Assembly: GCA_003601535.1 (NCBI GenBank)
Contig: PIXW01000091.1
Location: 1 to 11,836 of the forward strand
Length of the DNA: 11,836 nucleotides
Direction of reading: 5' to 3'
From: ANME-2 cluster archaeon
GTDB lineage: Archaea > Halobacteriota > Methanosarcinia > Methanosarcinales > Methanogasteraceae
This document shows, in pieces, positions 6,061 to 11,836 of this stretch (position 1 is its first letter; each line of letters begins with the position of its first letter). The notes under the pieces were generated by a model. That model worked only from the letters and a program-made list of their open reading frames with translations. It was not told the origin of the DNA and did no database searches. The position numbers were made by a program, and so were the translations under genes.

Positions 6061-7314
6061 ATGGATTGCTCGTTACGGTTTCTCGGCGGATGCAGAGAGG
6101 TTGGCAGATCAGCGGTTACGATCGATGATGACATCCTGCTTGATTACGGGATGAAACCAGGCGAAGCACCGGATCATCCGCCGTCGTATCCGTTGAATGG
6201 AATTCATCCGGAAACAGTCATCGTGTCGCACGGGCACCTTGACCACTGCGGGCTGGTACCAAACATCATGGATACGCACCCGCGGGTTTATACCACGCCG
6301 ATCACCAAATATCTCACTTCATTTCTTGCAAAGGATACGCTTTCAATCGCAAGACGCGCCGGGCAGATGCCGCCGTTCGATGCTCAGGATGTCCAGGAGT
6401 TTTTGCGGTGCACCTGCGCCATCGATTATCGGGATGCTTTGTTGTGCGGCAGATATACAGCAGAGTTGTACGATGCAGGACACATCCCTGGTTCGGCATC
6501 GGTTCTTCTGGAATCGGAAAACGGGTTGAGAATACTTTATACCGGGGATGTGAATCTCACAGATACGCGTCTTTTGAATCGATCCGAGCAACAGCCGAAA
6601 GCCGACATCCTGATCATCGAAAGTACGTATTATGATACCGACCACACACCAAGAAAAGAACTGGAACGTGCATTCATCGATTCGATCCGTGAGACTCTGA
6701 ACCGCGGCGGCAATGCAATCATCCCGTGTTTTGCGATCGGGAGAACCCATGAGATCCTGATGATCCTGCATAAACACGGACTGCATCCGTACATTGACGG
6801 GATGGGGATCGATATCTTCCGCAAGATCATCCAGTATCCTGAGTATCTGCGTGATTCGGAGGCACTCCAGCAGGCATTCGATAATAGCACCGTGGTGAAA
6901 CCGGAGGCGCGATCGCGAATACTGAAGAATGCCATCATCGTCACGACTGCAGGGATGTTAAACGGCGGACCTGCACTGTATTACATCAGCAGGATGCACG
7001 CCGATCGATCCAGCAAGATTCTGCTGACAGGCTATCAGGTCGAAGGCACCAATGGGTACCATGCTCTCAGACACGGTTATCTGACTGTAGGAAAGCGGGT
7101 ACTGCACCTTGGAATGGAGGTGGAACAGTATGATTTCTCTGCTCATTGCGGGGATTCTGAGTTGAAGTCGATTGTACGCAGATTCTCAGGTCTCGGCGGC
7201 GAGATCGTGTTTGCCATGCATGGTGACCGTGCCGATGATTTTGCAGCATGGATTAGCGAGCACGAGATCGATGCAATAGCGCCGGCAAACGGCGATTCTT
7301 TCATAATCGAATAG
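6061..7314 (+). CDS. Beta-CASP metallo-beta-lactamase RNase, aCPSF2-like
   Basis: This 417-residue protein has the complete metallo-beta-lactamase/beta-CASP motif set: Asp28 (motif 1), HGHLDH (57-62, motif 2), His141 in AGHIPGS (motif 3), Asp163 in TGD (motif 4), Glu187 in ESTYYD (motif A), His362 in DFSAHCGD (motif B) and His387 in MHGD (motif C). These bind two zinc ions and cut RNA. Archaeal members include aCPSF1, which has N-terminal KH domains, and the shorter aCPSF2 and aRNase J. The lack of KH domains, the length and the LGGCREVGRS start fit aCPSF2, an endo- and/or exoribonuclease for RNA maturation or decay. The ATG at 6061 is the first in frame, has no ribosome site and sits about 25 nt after a TATA-like box, so leaderless translation is likely. 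It converges on tRNA-Ser. Confidence 0.88.
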   Translation: MDCSLRFLGGCREVGRSAVTIDDDILLDYGMKPGEAPDHPPSYPLNGIHPETVIVSHGHLDHCGLVPNIMDTHPRVYTTPITKYLTSFLAKDTLSIARRAGQMPPFDAQDVQEFLRCTCAIDYRDALLCGRYTAELYDAGHIPGSASVLLESENGLRILYTGDVNLTDTRLLNRSEQQPKADILIIESTYYDTDHTPRKELERAFIDSIRETLNRGGNAIIPCFAIGRTHEILMILHKHGLHPYIDGMGIDIFRKIIQYPEYLRDSEALQQAFDNSTVVKPEARSRILKNAIIVTTAGMLNGGPALYYISRMHADRSSKILLTGYQVEGTNGYHALRHGYLTVGKRVLHLGMEVEQYDFSAHCGDSELKSIVRRFSGLGGEIVFAMHGDRADDFAAWISEHEIDAIAPANGDSFIIE

Positions 7315-7321
7315 AAAAATA

Positions 7322-7406
7322 CGACGAGAGGGGGATTTGAACCCCCGAGGTGCAGTGCACCACTGGATTAGCAATCCAGCGCCATACCGGGCTTGGCTAT
7401 CTCGTC
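7322..7406 (-). tRNA. tRNA-Ser (GCT)
   Basis: This is an 85-nt cloverleaf on the minus strand. Acceptor GACGAGA pairs with TCTCGTC, followed by G73. The anticodon arm is CTGGA-TTGCTAA-TCCAG with anticodon GCT. A long variable arm (TGGTGCACTGCACC, self-pairing) is typical of class II tRNA-Ser. The T arm is GGGGG-TTCAAAT-CCCCC. There is no encoded CCA. TTAATA (minus strand, 7434-7439) lies 28-33 nt before its 5' end and is a candidate TATA box. Its 3' end is only 8 nt from the stop of the convergent nuclease gene. Confidence 0.95.
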
Positions 7407-7484
7407 ATCACAGTAATGGATTGTGGGTAGTGGTATTAACATTTTCTAAACGATGAGGCTGTCACACAATCCGGTATACAGGCT

Positions 7485-7501
7485 CTGTACTTAAAGTACA
7501 G
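7485..7501. repeat. Near-perfect palindrome CTGTACTT-A-AAGTACAG
   Basis: Two 8-bp arms lie around a single A in the 148-nt gap between the DUF1614-like gene and tRNA-Ser. It lies about 55 nt past the stop of the minus-strand gene and could be a hairpin in its transcript. Palindromes of this shape also occur at the ends of IS200/IS605-type elements, but no transposase or TnpB frame is present. Apart from this repeat and the tRNA-Ser TATA candidate, the gap (7407-7554) holds nothing recognisable. Confidence 0.4.
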
Positions 7502-7554
7502 GGCTTGTGCATTGCGATTCATCGTTCCGGTATGTCTCTTCATAACGCGCCATT

Positions 7555-8214
7555 TCAAGCAATCAACGATGCCAGTACCGCAAAGCACATCGTGACATAG
7601 ATCGCCTGAAAACTCCCGGCGCCACCGATACTGATCCTTGCGCTCCCCTGCCGTTCGGGATCGATTGCGCCGAGAACAGTGCATAACCCGATCAGGATGC
7701 CGATAACACCAGCAGCAAACGCCACGGTTGCGGCTTCGCCTGATGCCAGCAATAGCGCAAGCGTAAGTGGTACGATTCCGATGTAATCCGGAAGTTTGAT
7801 CCCGACTCCGTCCTGAAAGACTGCAACGATGTGGGTCACCGCGATCATAATGATACCAATCTCGATTGATGCAAGATTCGGAGATGTCACGCCGAGATAG
7901 CACGCAGCCACAAAGGGTATCACGAATCCACCAAGATTGATCGTGATTATCGTGTCAAAAAAACGTTTCTTCTCATGAAAATCTCGTTCCAGCGGAACTG
8001 AATATATCTCCTCGAGTAAATGTACTGCTTCCCTTGTGTAACCTGGTTTTCGCATCCGTTTGTGTGCAACCGGAATCTCGATGCCCCCTGTCAGAAGGAC
8101 GATCGCCAACAAGCATGATGGTAGTATGCTTGCACCGGCACGGATCTGAACACCAGTTATTATAAGAACGATAATCCAGAAGAGAATCAGTGTTGTGTGG
8201 TTTGCGCCTCGCAT
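7555..8214 (-). CDS. DUF1614-like integral membrane protein
   Basis: This 219-residue hydrophobic protein appears to be related to the DUF1614 family, whose function is unknown. After two N-terminal membrane helices and a charged cytosolic-type segment (about residues 51-82), it has the family's pattern FDTIITINLGGFVIPFV, several further helices, a segment ending DGVGIKLPDYIGIVPL and a C-terminal motif ISIGGAGSFQAIYVT, where DUF1614 members show a similar SIGGAGTFDGI. About seven membrane segments are visible. ATG 8214 has GAGGA about seven nucleotides upstream, a good ribosome site. It is transcribed away from cfbD and toward tRNA-Ser, with no clear partner gene. Confidence 0.75.
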   Translation of the reverse strand: MRGANHTTLILFWIIVLIITGVQIRAGASILPSCLLAIVLLTGGIEIPVAHKRMRKPGYTREAVHLLEEIYSVPLERDFHEKKRFFDTIITINLGGFVIPFVAACYLGVTSPNLASIEIGIIMIAVTHIVAVFQDGVGIKLPDYIGIVPLTLALLLASGEAATVAFAAGVIGILIGLCTVLGAIDPERQGSARISIGGAGSFQAIYVTMCFAVLASLIA

Positions 8215-8327
8215 CTTTCTTCCTCGATCTGTTTTTTATCTGATACAAACATCCGAATCCCATGCACAAATGAAGGGAAATGGATGAATAGGCTCGGATT
8301 TAATTTACGCTGGGCTTTGTAGACCCA

Positions 8328-8357
8328 TTAAATATAGATCGCACATTGTATATAAAG
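8328..8357 (+). promoter_or_regulatory. Strong TATA-box candidates upstream of cfbD
   Basis: TTAAATATA (about 8329-8337) and TATATAAAG (8349-8357) are both near-perfect archaeal TATA boxes, 12 nt apart. The second predicts a transcript start near 8380, some 140 nt before the cfbD ATG, at the base of the hairpin at 8381-8425. They lie in the 306-nt gap between the divergent DUF1614-like gene and cfbD, which holds no gene. Confidence 0.5.
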
Positions 8358-8380
8358 TTTATCGGATTTGTGCCACGATA

Positions 8381-8425
8381 GAGCCGCTTACGAGAATGCA
8401 AAGGCGAACTTCAACTCAAGCGCTC
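8381..8425 (+). other. Potential RNA hairpin in the cfbD leader
   Basis: GAG-C-CGCTT (8381-8389) can pair with AAGCG-CTC (8418-8425), giving eight base pairs with one bulged C and a loop of about 28 nt. It begins where transcription from the strong TATA box at 8349 should start, so it may cap a leader RNA or a separate short RNA. It matches no riboswitch class that I recognise. Confidence 0.35.
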
Positions 8426-8454
8426 TTGCACGATTGCCGGTGGCGTCACAGTCT

Positions 8455-8504
8455 CCCTGATCAGGGGTACCTCTCCGGGTAGCACAATGTTAATACCCTG
8501 ATCA
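8455..8504 (+). promoter_or_regulatory. Repeated CCCTGATCA sites around the proximal cfbD promoter
   Basis: A perfect 12-bp palindrome, CCCTGATCAGGG, lies at 8455-8466, and its CCCTGATCA half recurs at 8496-8504. The 41-bp spacing is close to four helical turns, so both could bind the same face. Between them, TTAATA (8490-8495) lies 26-31 nt before the cfbD ATG and could drive a leaderless mRNA. The second copy directly follows this box. This arrangement would suit a repressor. Confidence 0.45.
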
Positions 8505-8520
8505 TTACAATATCCATCAC

Positions 8521-9636
8521 ATGGATGATATCGTAATAATGCACCCGCGTCCAAGTGCAATCGTTGCGGCGTTGTACACATTGCGTGATCTGGACACTGA
8601 CATCGCTATCATGCACGGACCTCCCGGATGTTCATTCAAACATGCTCGCCTGCTGGAGGAAGATGGCATGCGGGTGGTCACGACAGCGATGGATGAGACT
8701 GATTTTGTTTTTGGTGGGCGCCAGCTCCTTGCATCCCTGCTTGAGAAAGTCGCCGACCGCTGGCATCCGGAACGCATCGGAATCGTCGGGACATGCACCA
8801 GCATGATCATAGGCGAGGATCTCCATCAGGCTGTCGAGGATGTCGATATCGATATTCCGGTAATCGTTGTCGAGGTACATGCAGGATACCACGACAATAC
8901 CCATGGCGTGATCATGACGCTTGAATCTGCACGGGATGTCGGAATCATCGATGGCACTGAGTTTGAACGGCAGAAGAGCCTGCTTGAAGAGGCGACCAGA
9001 CTGGAACAGGTGCATGGGGCAGCGAGCAAGGATTATCTCGAACCATCGAGGGGCGATCTCAAATATAAGGTTGCAGAACGGATTCTAAAATTATTGGAAG
9101 ATGGAAAGAACTGTGTGAATATTTTGAATGCGAAGAAGGAGACCGCATACATGTTTGCTGACGTTCCTCTCGCTATCTGCGAATGTGCGAGAGCTATCGG
9201 TTCGGATTCGGAGATTGTCAACCTTGCAAACCTGGATACGGAGATCGGTCTTCCAAGAATCAGGCGGTATGCGGTAGACATCTTGCGGGATATGTGTGAT
9301 GCGGATGCCGGAGTGCAGATTCATGAGATCATTGGCGGACTGGATGAGTATTCGATCGCAGGAAGAGTGGCAGGCGAGATTATACGCAGAAAATATCCGG
9401 ATTTTGATTTTGCGGTCATATCCGGAGTTCCACATGCAGTTCCAATGAATGATCTATCTGGCATGGAGATCATATCGGTCACCAATGGTCCGCGGCAGGT
9501 GATCCCGCTCAAGGAGATGGGGCATGATGCGGTTGTGGTGGAGATCGATCTGCACCCGAAGACGCTTGGTGTCAACCATATCGTGGAATCTGAGTTTGGT
9601 GCGACGCTGCGTGAGATGAGCGGGATTGGGCGATAG
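8521..9636 (+). CDS. cfbD: Ni-sirohydrochlorin a,c-diamide reductive cyclase, catalytic subunit CfbD
   Basis: This 371-residue nitrogenase-like (NifD-related) protein is of the type that, with the NifH-like reductase CfbC, reduces and cyclises Ni-sirohydrochlorin a,c-diamide during synthesis of coenzyme F430, the nickel cofactor of methyl-coenzyme M reductase. Visible family features are the [17 protein letters not shown] start, Cys37 in HGPPGCSF and Cys92 in GTCTS (candidate 4Fe-4S ligands), the [16 protein letters not shown] strand ([13 protein letters not shown]) and late segments [10 protein letters not shown] and [16 protein letters not shown]. The protein lacks the extra length of nitrogenase NifD, as expected for CfbD. 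ATG 8521 has no Shine-Dalgarno site but sits correctly behind a TATA-like box. No other cfb gene is within the window. Presence of this enzyme implies a methanogen or anaerobic methane/alkane oxidiser. Confidence 0.9.
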   Translation: MDDIVIMHPRPSAIVAALYTLRDLDTDIAIMHGPPGCSFKHARLLEEDGMRVVTTAMDETDFVFGGRQLLASLLEKVADRWHPERIGIVGTCTSMIIGEDLHQAVEDVDIDIPVIVVEVHAGYHDNTHGVIMTLESARDVGIIDGTEFERQKSLLEEATRLEQVHGAASKDYLEPSRGDLKYKVAERILKLLEDGKNCVNILNAKKETAYMFADVPLAICECARAIGSDSEIVNLANLDTEIGLPRIRRYAVDILRDMCDADAGVQIHEIIGGLDEYSIAGRVAGEIIRRKYPDFDFAVISGVPHAVPMNDLSGMEIISVTNGPRQVIPLKEMGHDAVVVEIDLHPKTLGVNHIVESEFGATLREMSGIGR

Positions 9637-9797
9637 CGGGCGTGCAGGTATGAGTGGAACCGCTTAAGGTAACCGAACCGGACACCCTTCGAAAAATCAA
9701 GGTGATATCCGAACGTTCCGTCCCGTCACACACACCCATATCCACGGTCTACATGCAACGAATCAACAGAACCGAAAAAAACAACCCACACGCCAAT
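9637..9797. other. Intergenic region without a recognised gene
   Basis: This is the gap between the convergent cfbD and beta-helix genes. A 76-codon plus-strand frame at 9654-9884 has low-complexity, polar content, no ribosome site and runs across the terminator, so it is not called. No T-run terminator for cfbD was seen. Confidence 0.5.
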
Positions 9798-9834
9798 AAA
9801 AAAAGGAGGAGTGAAAGATTCCCTTCATTCACTC
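9798..9834 (-). terminator. Hairpin plus T-run terminator of the beta-helix gene
   Basis: Read on the minus strand, GAGTGAA (9834-9828) and TTCACTC (9815-9809) form a perfect 7-bp stem with a 12-nt loop. The stem is followed by CTCC and seven T residues (9804-9798). It begins four nucleotides after the gene's stop codon (9838-9840). Archaea often end transcripts at T-runs alone, so the T7 may be the active part. Confidence 0.65.
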
Positions 9835-9837
9835 TAT

Positions 9838-10995
9838 CTACCCGTCCTTCTTTCTCTCAATCCGAACGTATCCGGCAAGCATGAGCAGCCCGACCGCGAG
9901 GAGCGCAATCGTCGGCAGCTCCGGCACCGGGGCGCATGGGGCTGGTCCGCCGAGTCTTGGACTGGTTATTACTTTGCCATGACTCGCATAGTATGTCTGG
10001 TCATAGATGCTTGCGTCGATTCTTGTCTCGTTGTTTGTGCCCCACCAGTTATTGGCTGTGTTCACATCAGAGGACTGGTGGTTCTCGAACTGCCACTCGT
10101 AACCACCGCTCGTGTCGTTGTACACACCGTTTGCGATGATGTTGTTGTTCTCGATGGTGTTGTCTGTGCTTCCTCCCTCCAGGTAGAAGCCTGAGTCTTC
10201 GTTGTTCTGCACCCAGTTGCAGGAGAAGTTGCTGTCGCACGAACGCGACAGGTAAATGCCCCACTGGTTATTCGAGCAGTCGTTCCCTGTCAGCATGTTG
10301 TTAGTGGTCAAAATCTCCAAAAAGATGCCTCTGTTGCCGTTGTTCGAGCAGTTGTTCCCTGTCAGCGTGTTGTATTGCACATCAATCATGTAGATGCCAT
10401 CGTTGTCGTTGTTCGAGCAGTCGTTCCCTGTCAGCATGTTGTATTTCGATTCATAATACATCGCGATGCCATCGTTGTCGTTGTTCGAGCAGTCGTTCCC
10501 TGTCAGCATGTTGCTGCCCGAAGCCTGCAAGTAGATGCCGTTGTAGTTGCCCGATACGATGTTGTCCGAGATATTGCAGTGATATGCGCAGTTGAGGAAA
10601 AACCCTGCAAACCCACCTTGTATATACGTAGTTGTCCCTGTCGCCCCGGTCACCTTGAATCCGGTGATGTTCACATAATTCGCAGTCACATAGAAGACGT
10701 AATCAGCCGATGTCTCCGCGGTCACGGTCACCACACCTGCGCCCTCGCCTTCCAGCGTGAGCCGCTTGTCCACATCCACGTTCTCGTTGTAGCTGCCGTT
10801 GTACACATAGATCGTATCGCCGGCGGTTGCATTGTCGATCGCTGCCTGTATCTGACCGGGATCGATCGCGTGAAACGTCGTGTCGCCTGCATTCCACCAG
10901 CCGGTCTGGTTCACATTTATTTGTGTCGCGCTCGCTGCTCCACAGAGCAGGACTATGAACGCAAGTCCAAATATTGTACTATTCACTTTGTTCAT
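9838..10995 (-). CDS. Secreted parallel beta-helix (NosD/PbH1-like) surface protein with PEF-CTERM-like tail
   Basis: This 385-residue exported protein has a signal peptide at residues 1-23 (basic start, hydrophobic GLAFIVLLCGAASA). It then shows a NosD-like entry motif, IQAAIDNATAGDTIYVYNGSY, followed by VDKRLTLEGEG. A right-handed parallel beta-helix follows, with repeats such as NMLTGNDCSNNDNDGIYM at 23-24 residue steps. A Pro-rich linker leads to PELPT, a membrane helix and a basic end (RIERKKDG). That tail resembles the archaeal PEF-CTERM signal, with Leu for Phe, which is cut and lipid-anchored by an archaeosortase. Several N-x-S/T sites suggest N-glycosylation. The start at 10995 has GGAGG ten nucleotides upstream. 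Such proteins act at the cell surface, often binding or cutting polysaccharides. The ligand here is unknown. Confidence 0.85.
   Translation of the reverse strand: MNKVNSTIFGLAFIVLLCGAASATQINVNQTGWWNAGDTTFHAIDPGQIQAAIDNATAGDTIYVYNGSYNENVDVDKRLTLEGEGAGVVTVTAETSADYVFYVTANYVNITGFKVTGATGTTTYIQGGFAGFFLNCAYHCNISDNIVSGNYNGIYLQASGSNMLTGNDCSNNDNDGIAMYYESKYNMLTGNDCSNNDNDGIYMIDVQYNTLTGNNCSNNGNRGIFLEILTTNNMLTGNDCSNNQWGIYLSRSCDSNFSCNWVQNNEDSGFYLEGGSTDNTIENNNIIANGVYNDTSGGYEWQFENHQSSDVNTANNWWGTNNETRIDASIYDQTYYASHGKVITSPRLGGPAPCAPVPELPTIALLAVGLLMLAGYVRIERKKDG
10271..10515 (-). repeat. Four tandem 69-72 bp repeats inside the beta-helix gene
   Basis: The plus-strand string beginning TTCGAGCAGTCGTTCCCTGT recurs at 10271, 10343 (one changed base in this part), 10412 and 10484, spaced 72, 69 and 72 bp. 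Each unit encodes one 23- or 24-residue beta-helix coil with the motif LTGN(D/N)CSNN. DNA conservation is higher than protein folding alone needs, which points to recent duplication or gene conversion. Confidence 0.85.
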
Positions 10996-11127
10996 TGTAT
11001 CATTTCCTCCATAGGGATTGTTTTATGCACCCTCTACACAAACCATGATCATGTTCAACTGTTTCGGTATGTAGTTCCTGCGGATCTCAGATGTGGAGAA
11101 TGCTCATCAGCCACATACTGCATATAG

Positions 11128-11135
11128 CATAAAAA
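11128..11135 (-). promoter_or_regulatory. Candidate TATA box for the beta-helix gene
   Basis: TTTTTATG on the minus strand lies about 135 nt before the ATG at 10995 and predicts a leader of about 110 nt that carries the GGAGG site. A second A/T stretch, GCATAAAAC (about 11019-11027), is nearer, but it would start transcription on top of the ribosome site. The rest of 10996-11217 shows no gene. Confidence 0.3.
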
Positions 11136-11217
11136 GGTAACGGTTTATTGTAAATTGAGATTTTTGCATGATAAATCGTCAGACGCACCACGGTTGCCTC
11201 CGCCGGCACAAAGATCA

Positions 11218-11322
11218 TCAGGCAGAACTGCCCGCAACTGGTTCTGCCAGATTTTCGATGATTGTCGCAATCGCGGGAGATTTCCGGGCACAGATGTTCA
11301 GTACCCCGGACTCGCAGTTTGC
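11218..11322 (-). pseudogene. Decayed coding fragment A (unknown family)
   Basis: The minus strand reads ESGVLNICARKSPAIATI followed by IENLAEPVAGSSA and a stop. It has no clear start, and the frame upstream looks non-coding. The same phrases occur in fragment B nearby: GVLN followed later by SAIATL or PAIATI and an AxP segment. Fragment A looks like the same protein end with about 13 residues missing. I do not recognise the family. It is probably a remnant of a gene lost by deletion. Confidence 0.35.
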
Positions 11323-11424
11323 CACAAGCACACCCAAACCCGGGTATGCTGCCTGTTTGTGTACCCCACGCCAGACTAGAGATGCCCTGTCAGATAAGCG
11401 GATGAAAGCGCGGCGTATGCGCAC

Positions 11425-11640
11425 AGATCGTAATCATTCGAGGATCGTGGGGGTATTGTACTCTGAATAATCCTTTGAATGACTTGCTGGTTGGTATCGT
11501 GCTCGGACGTCTCTTTAATCGCATCGTATCTTCATATTATTCCTGGGTTTACGCGCCGACCATTCTATATGTTATGGTATGTATAAATATGACGGCTAGC
11601 CGTGCACATCCCGTCGTTATATGTCGAAATGACATTGTAC
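11425..11640. other. Non-coding stretch with a TATA-like box and the palindrome ACGGCTAGCCGT
   Basis: No gene is recognised here apart from the tail of fragment B's open frame on the minus strand. TATAAATA at 11582-11589 is a good plus-strand TATA box but is followed by no convincing coding frame. The 12-bp perfect palindrome ACGGCTAGCCGT lies at 11592-11603, just after it. Confidence 0.3.
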
Positions 11641-11792
11641 CATGTGCTCACGTCCCGACCCACACCGGCTCTGTCTGGCTTCGCGAGCGTCGCAATCGCG
11701 GAGAGCACAGCGAGATAACTGGTCATTGGATTCTCTGGCGACGGCAGATTTTCGACCCGCACATTCAGCACACCGAACTCGCCCGCGTACAT
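11565..11792 (-). pseudogene. Decayed coding fragment B (unknown family)
   Basis: The minus strand encodes a protein-like segment, GEFGVLNVRVENLPSPENP, continuing MTSYLAVLSAIATLAKPD and RAGVGRDVSTWYNVIS, then degrades before a stop at 11565-11567. The only in-frame ATG (11792) lacks a ribosome site, and a TGA stands two codons upstream. Sensible sequence (LVTDV) continues there only in another frame, which suggests a frameshift. Together with fragment A it looks like one of two copies of the same gene end. The family is not recognised. Confidence 0.35.
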
Positions 11793-11836
11793 CAGTCACC
11801 AGTAAGCTTGCAAAAAATAGATTTGGAGAAATGTGA

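Noticed and set aside
8455..8504. NikR operator
   Set aside because: The repeats do not show the GTATGA...TCATAC half-sites, so the nickel link is only by the neighbouring gene.
8381..8510. TPP-type riboswitch upstream of cfbD
   Set aside because: The phrase CCTGATCAGGGGTACC recalls the conserved CCTGATCTGG part, but the matching CTGAGA element and the paired arms are missing, and cfbD is not a thiamin gene.
9654..9884. 76-codon plus-strand open frame after cfbD
   Set aside because: Low-complexity polar product, no ribosome site, and it runs through the terminator and into the opposite-strand gene.
10271..10515. CRISPR array
   Set aside because: Regular repeats at 69-72 bp lie in a coding frame, the 'spacers' are also similar to each other, and the protein shows beta-helix coils.
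10375..11127. 250-codon plus-strand open frame
   Set aside because: It is the antisense shadow of the beta-helix repeats. Its repeated His/Val phrases simply mirror the real minus-strand gene.
11642..11836. 64-codon plus-strand open frame at the window end
   Set aside because: Arg/Ser-rich product typical of an antisense shadow. The minus strand gives the more protein-like reading.

Overview
The window looks like a piece of the chromosome of a methanogenic or methane-oxidising euryarchaeon (class Methanomicrobia in the broad sense, such as Methanosarcinales, Methanocellales or an ANME relative). The strongest pointer is a cfbD-type gene for coenzyme F430 synthesis. Other archaeal markers are an iron-sulfur primase large subunit, a beta-CASP RNase of the aCPSF2 type, a tRNA with a bulge-helix-bulge intron, no encoded CCA on any tRNA, TATA-box/leaderless promoters, and a surface protein with a PEF-CTERM-like tail. 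The exact genus cannot be read from the sequence.

Layout. (1) 38-793: a TauE/SafE-type membrane transporter. (2) 1040-4709: a tight, same-strand gene cluster. It encodes a V4R-domain sensor, a small protein with 12 cysteines, a second V4R-like protein with four cysteines, a possible 36-residue protein, a Roadblock/LC7 protein, a fusion of a KaiC/RecA-like domain with a Ras-like GTPase, and a separate KaiC/RecA-like protein. Several junctions are ATGA overlaps or 1-nt gaps. This is the most interesting part of the window. It reads as a small-ligand or redox sensing module joined to a GTPase/Roadblock switch and a RecA-type ATPase pair, and it resembles in logic the MglA/MglB and actinobacterial 'conservon' systems. 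(3) 4758-5970, minus strand: tRNA-Asn, an intron-containing CAT-anticodon tRNA and priL, closely packed. (4) 6061-7314: the aCPSF2-like nuclease, expressed divergently from the tRNAs and probably leaderless. (5) 7322-7406: tRNA-Ser(GCT), minus strand. (6) 7555-8214: a DUF1614-like membrane protein, minus strand. (7) 8521-9636: cfbD, with an unusually structured upstream region. (8) 9838-10995: a secreted beta-helix protein, minus strand, with a hairpin-plus-T-run terminator. (9) 10996-11836: no intact gene, but two related decayed coding fragments on the minus strand.

How the parts work together. Most genes outside region 2 are housekeeping (replication priming, RNA processing, tRNAs, cofactor F430) or cell surface. 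Region 2 is a self-contained signalling unit. The two KaiC-like domains are damaged in opposite ways: one lacks the Walker A lysine but keeps the Walker B acid, and the other keeps Walker A but has Asn at the Walker B position. This suggests that they act as an obligate pair. The Roadblock protein is a natural partner or GTPase-activating candidate for the fused GTPase, and the V4R proteins are candidate input sensors. Function and input ligand are inferred, not shown.
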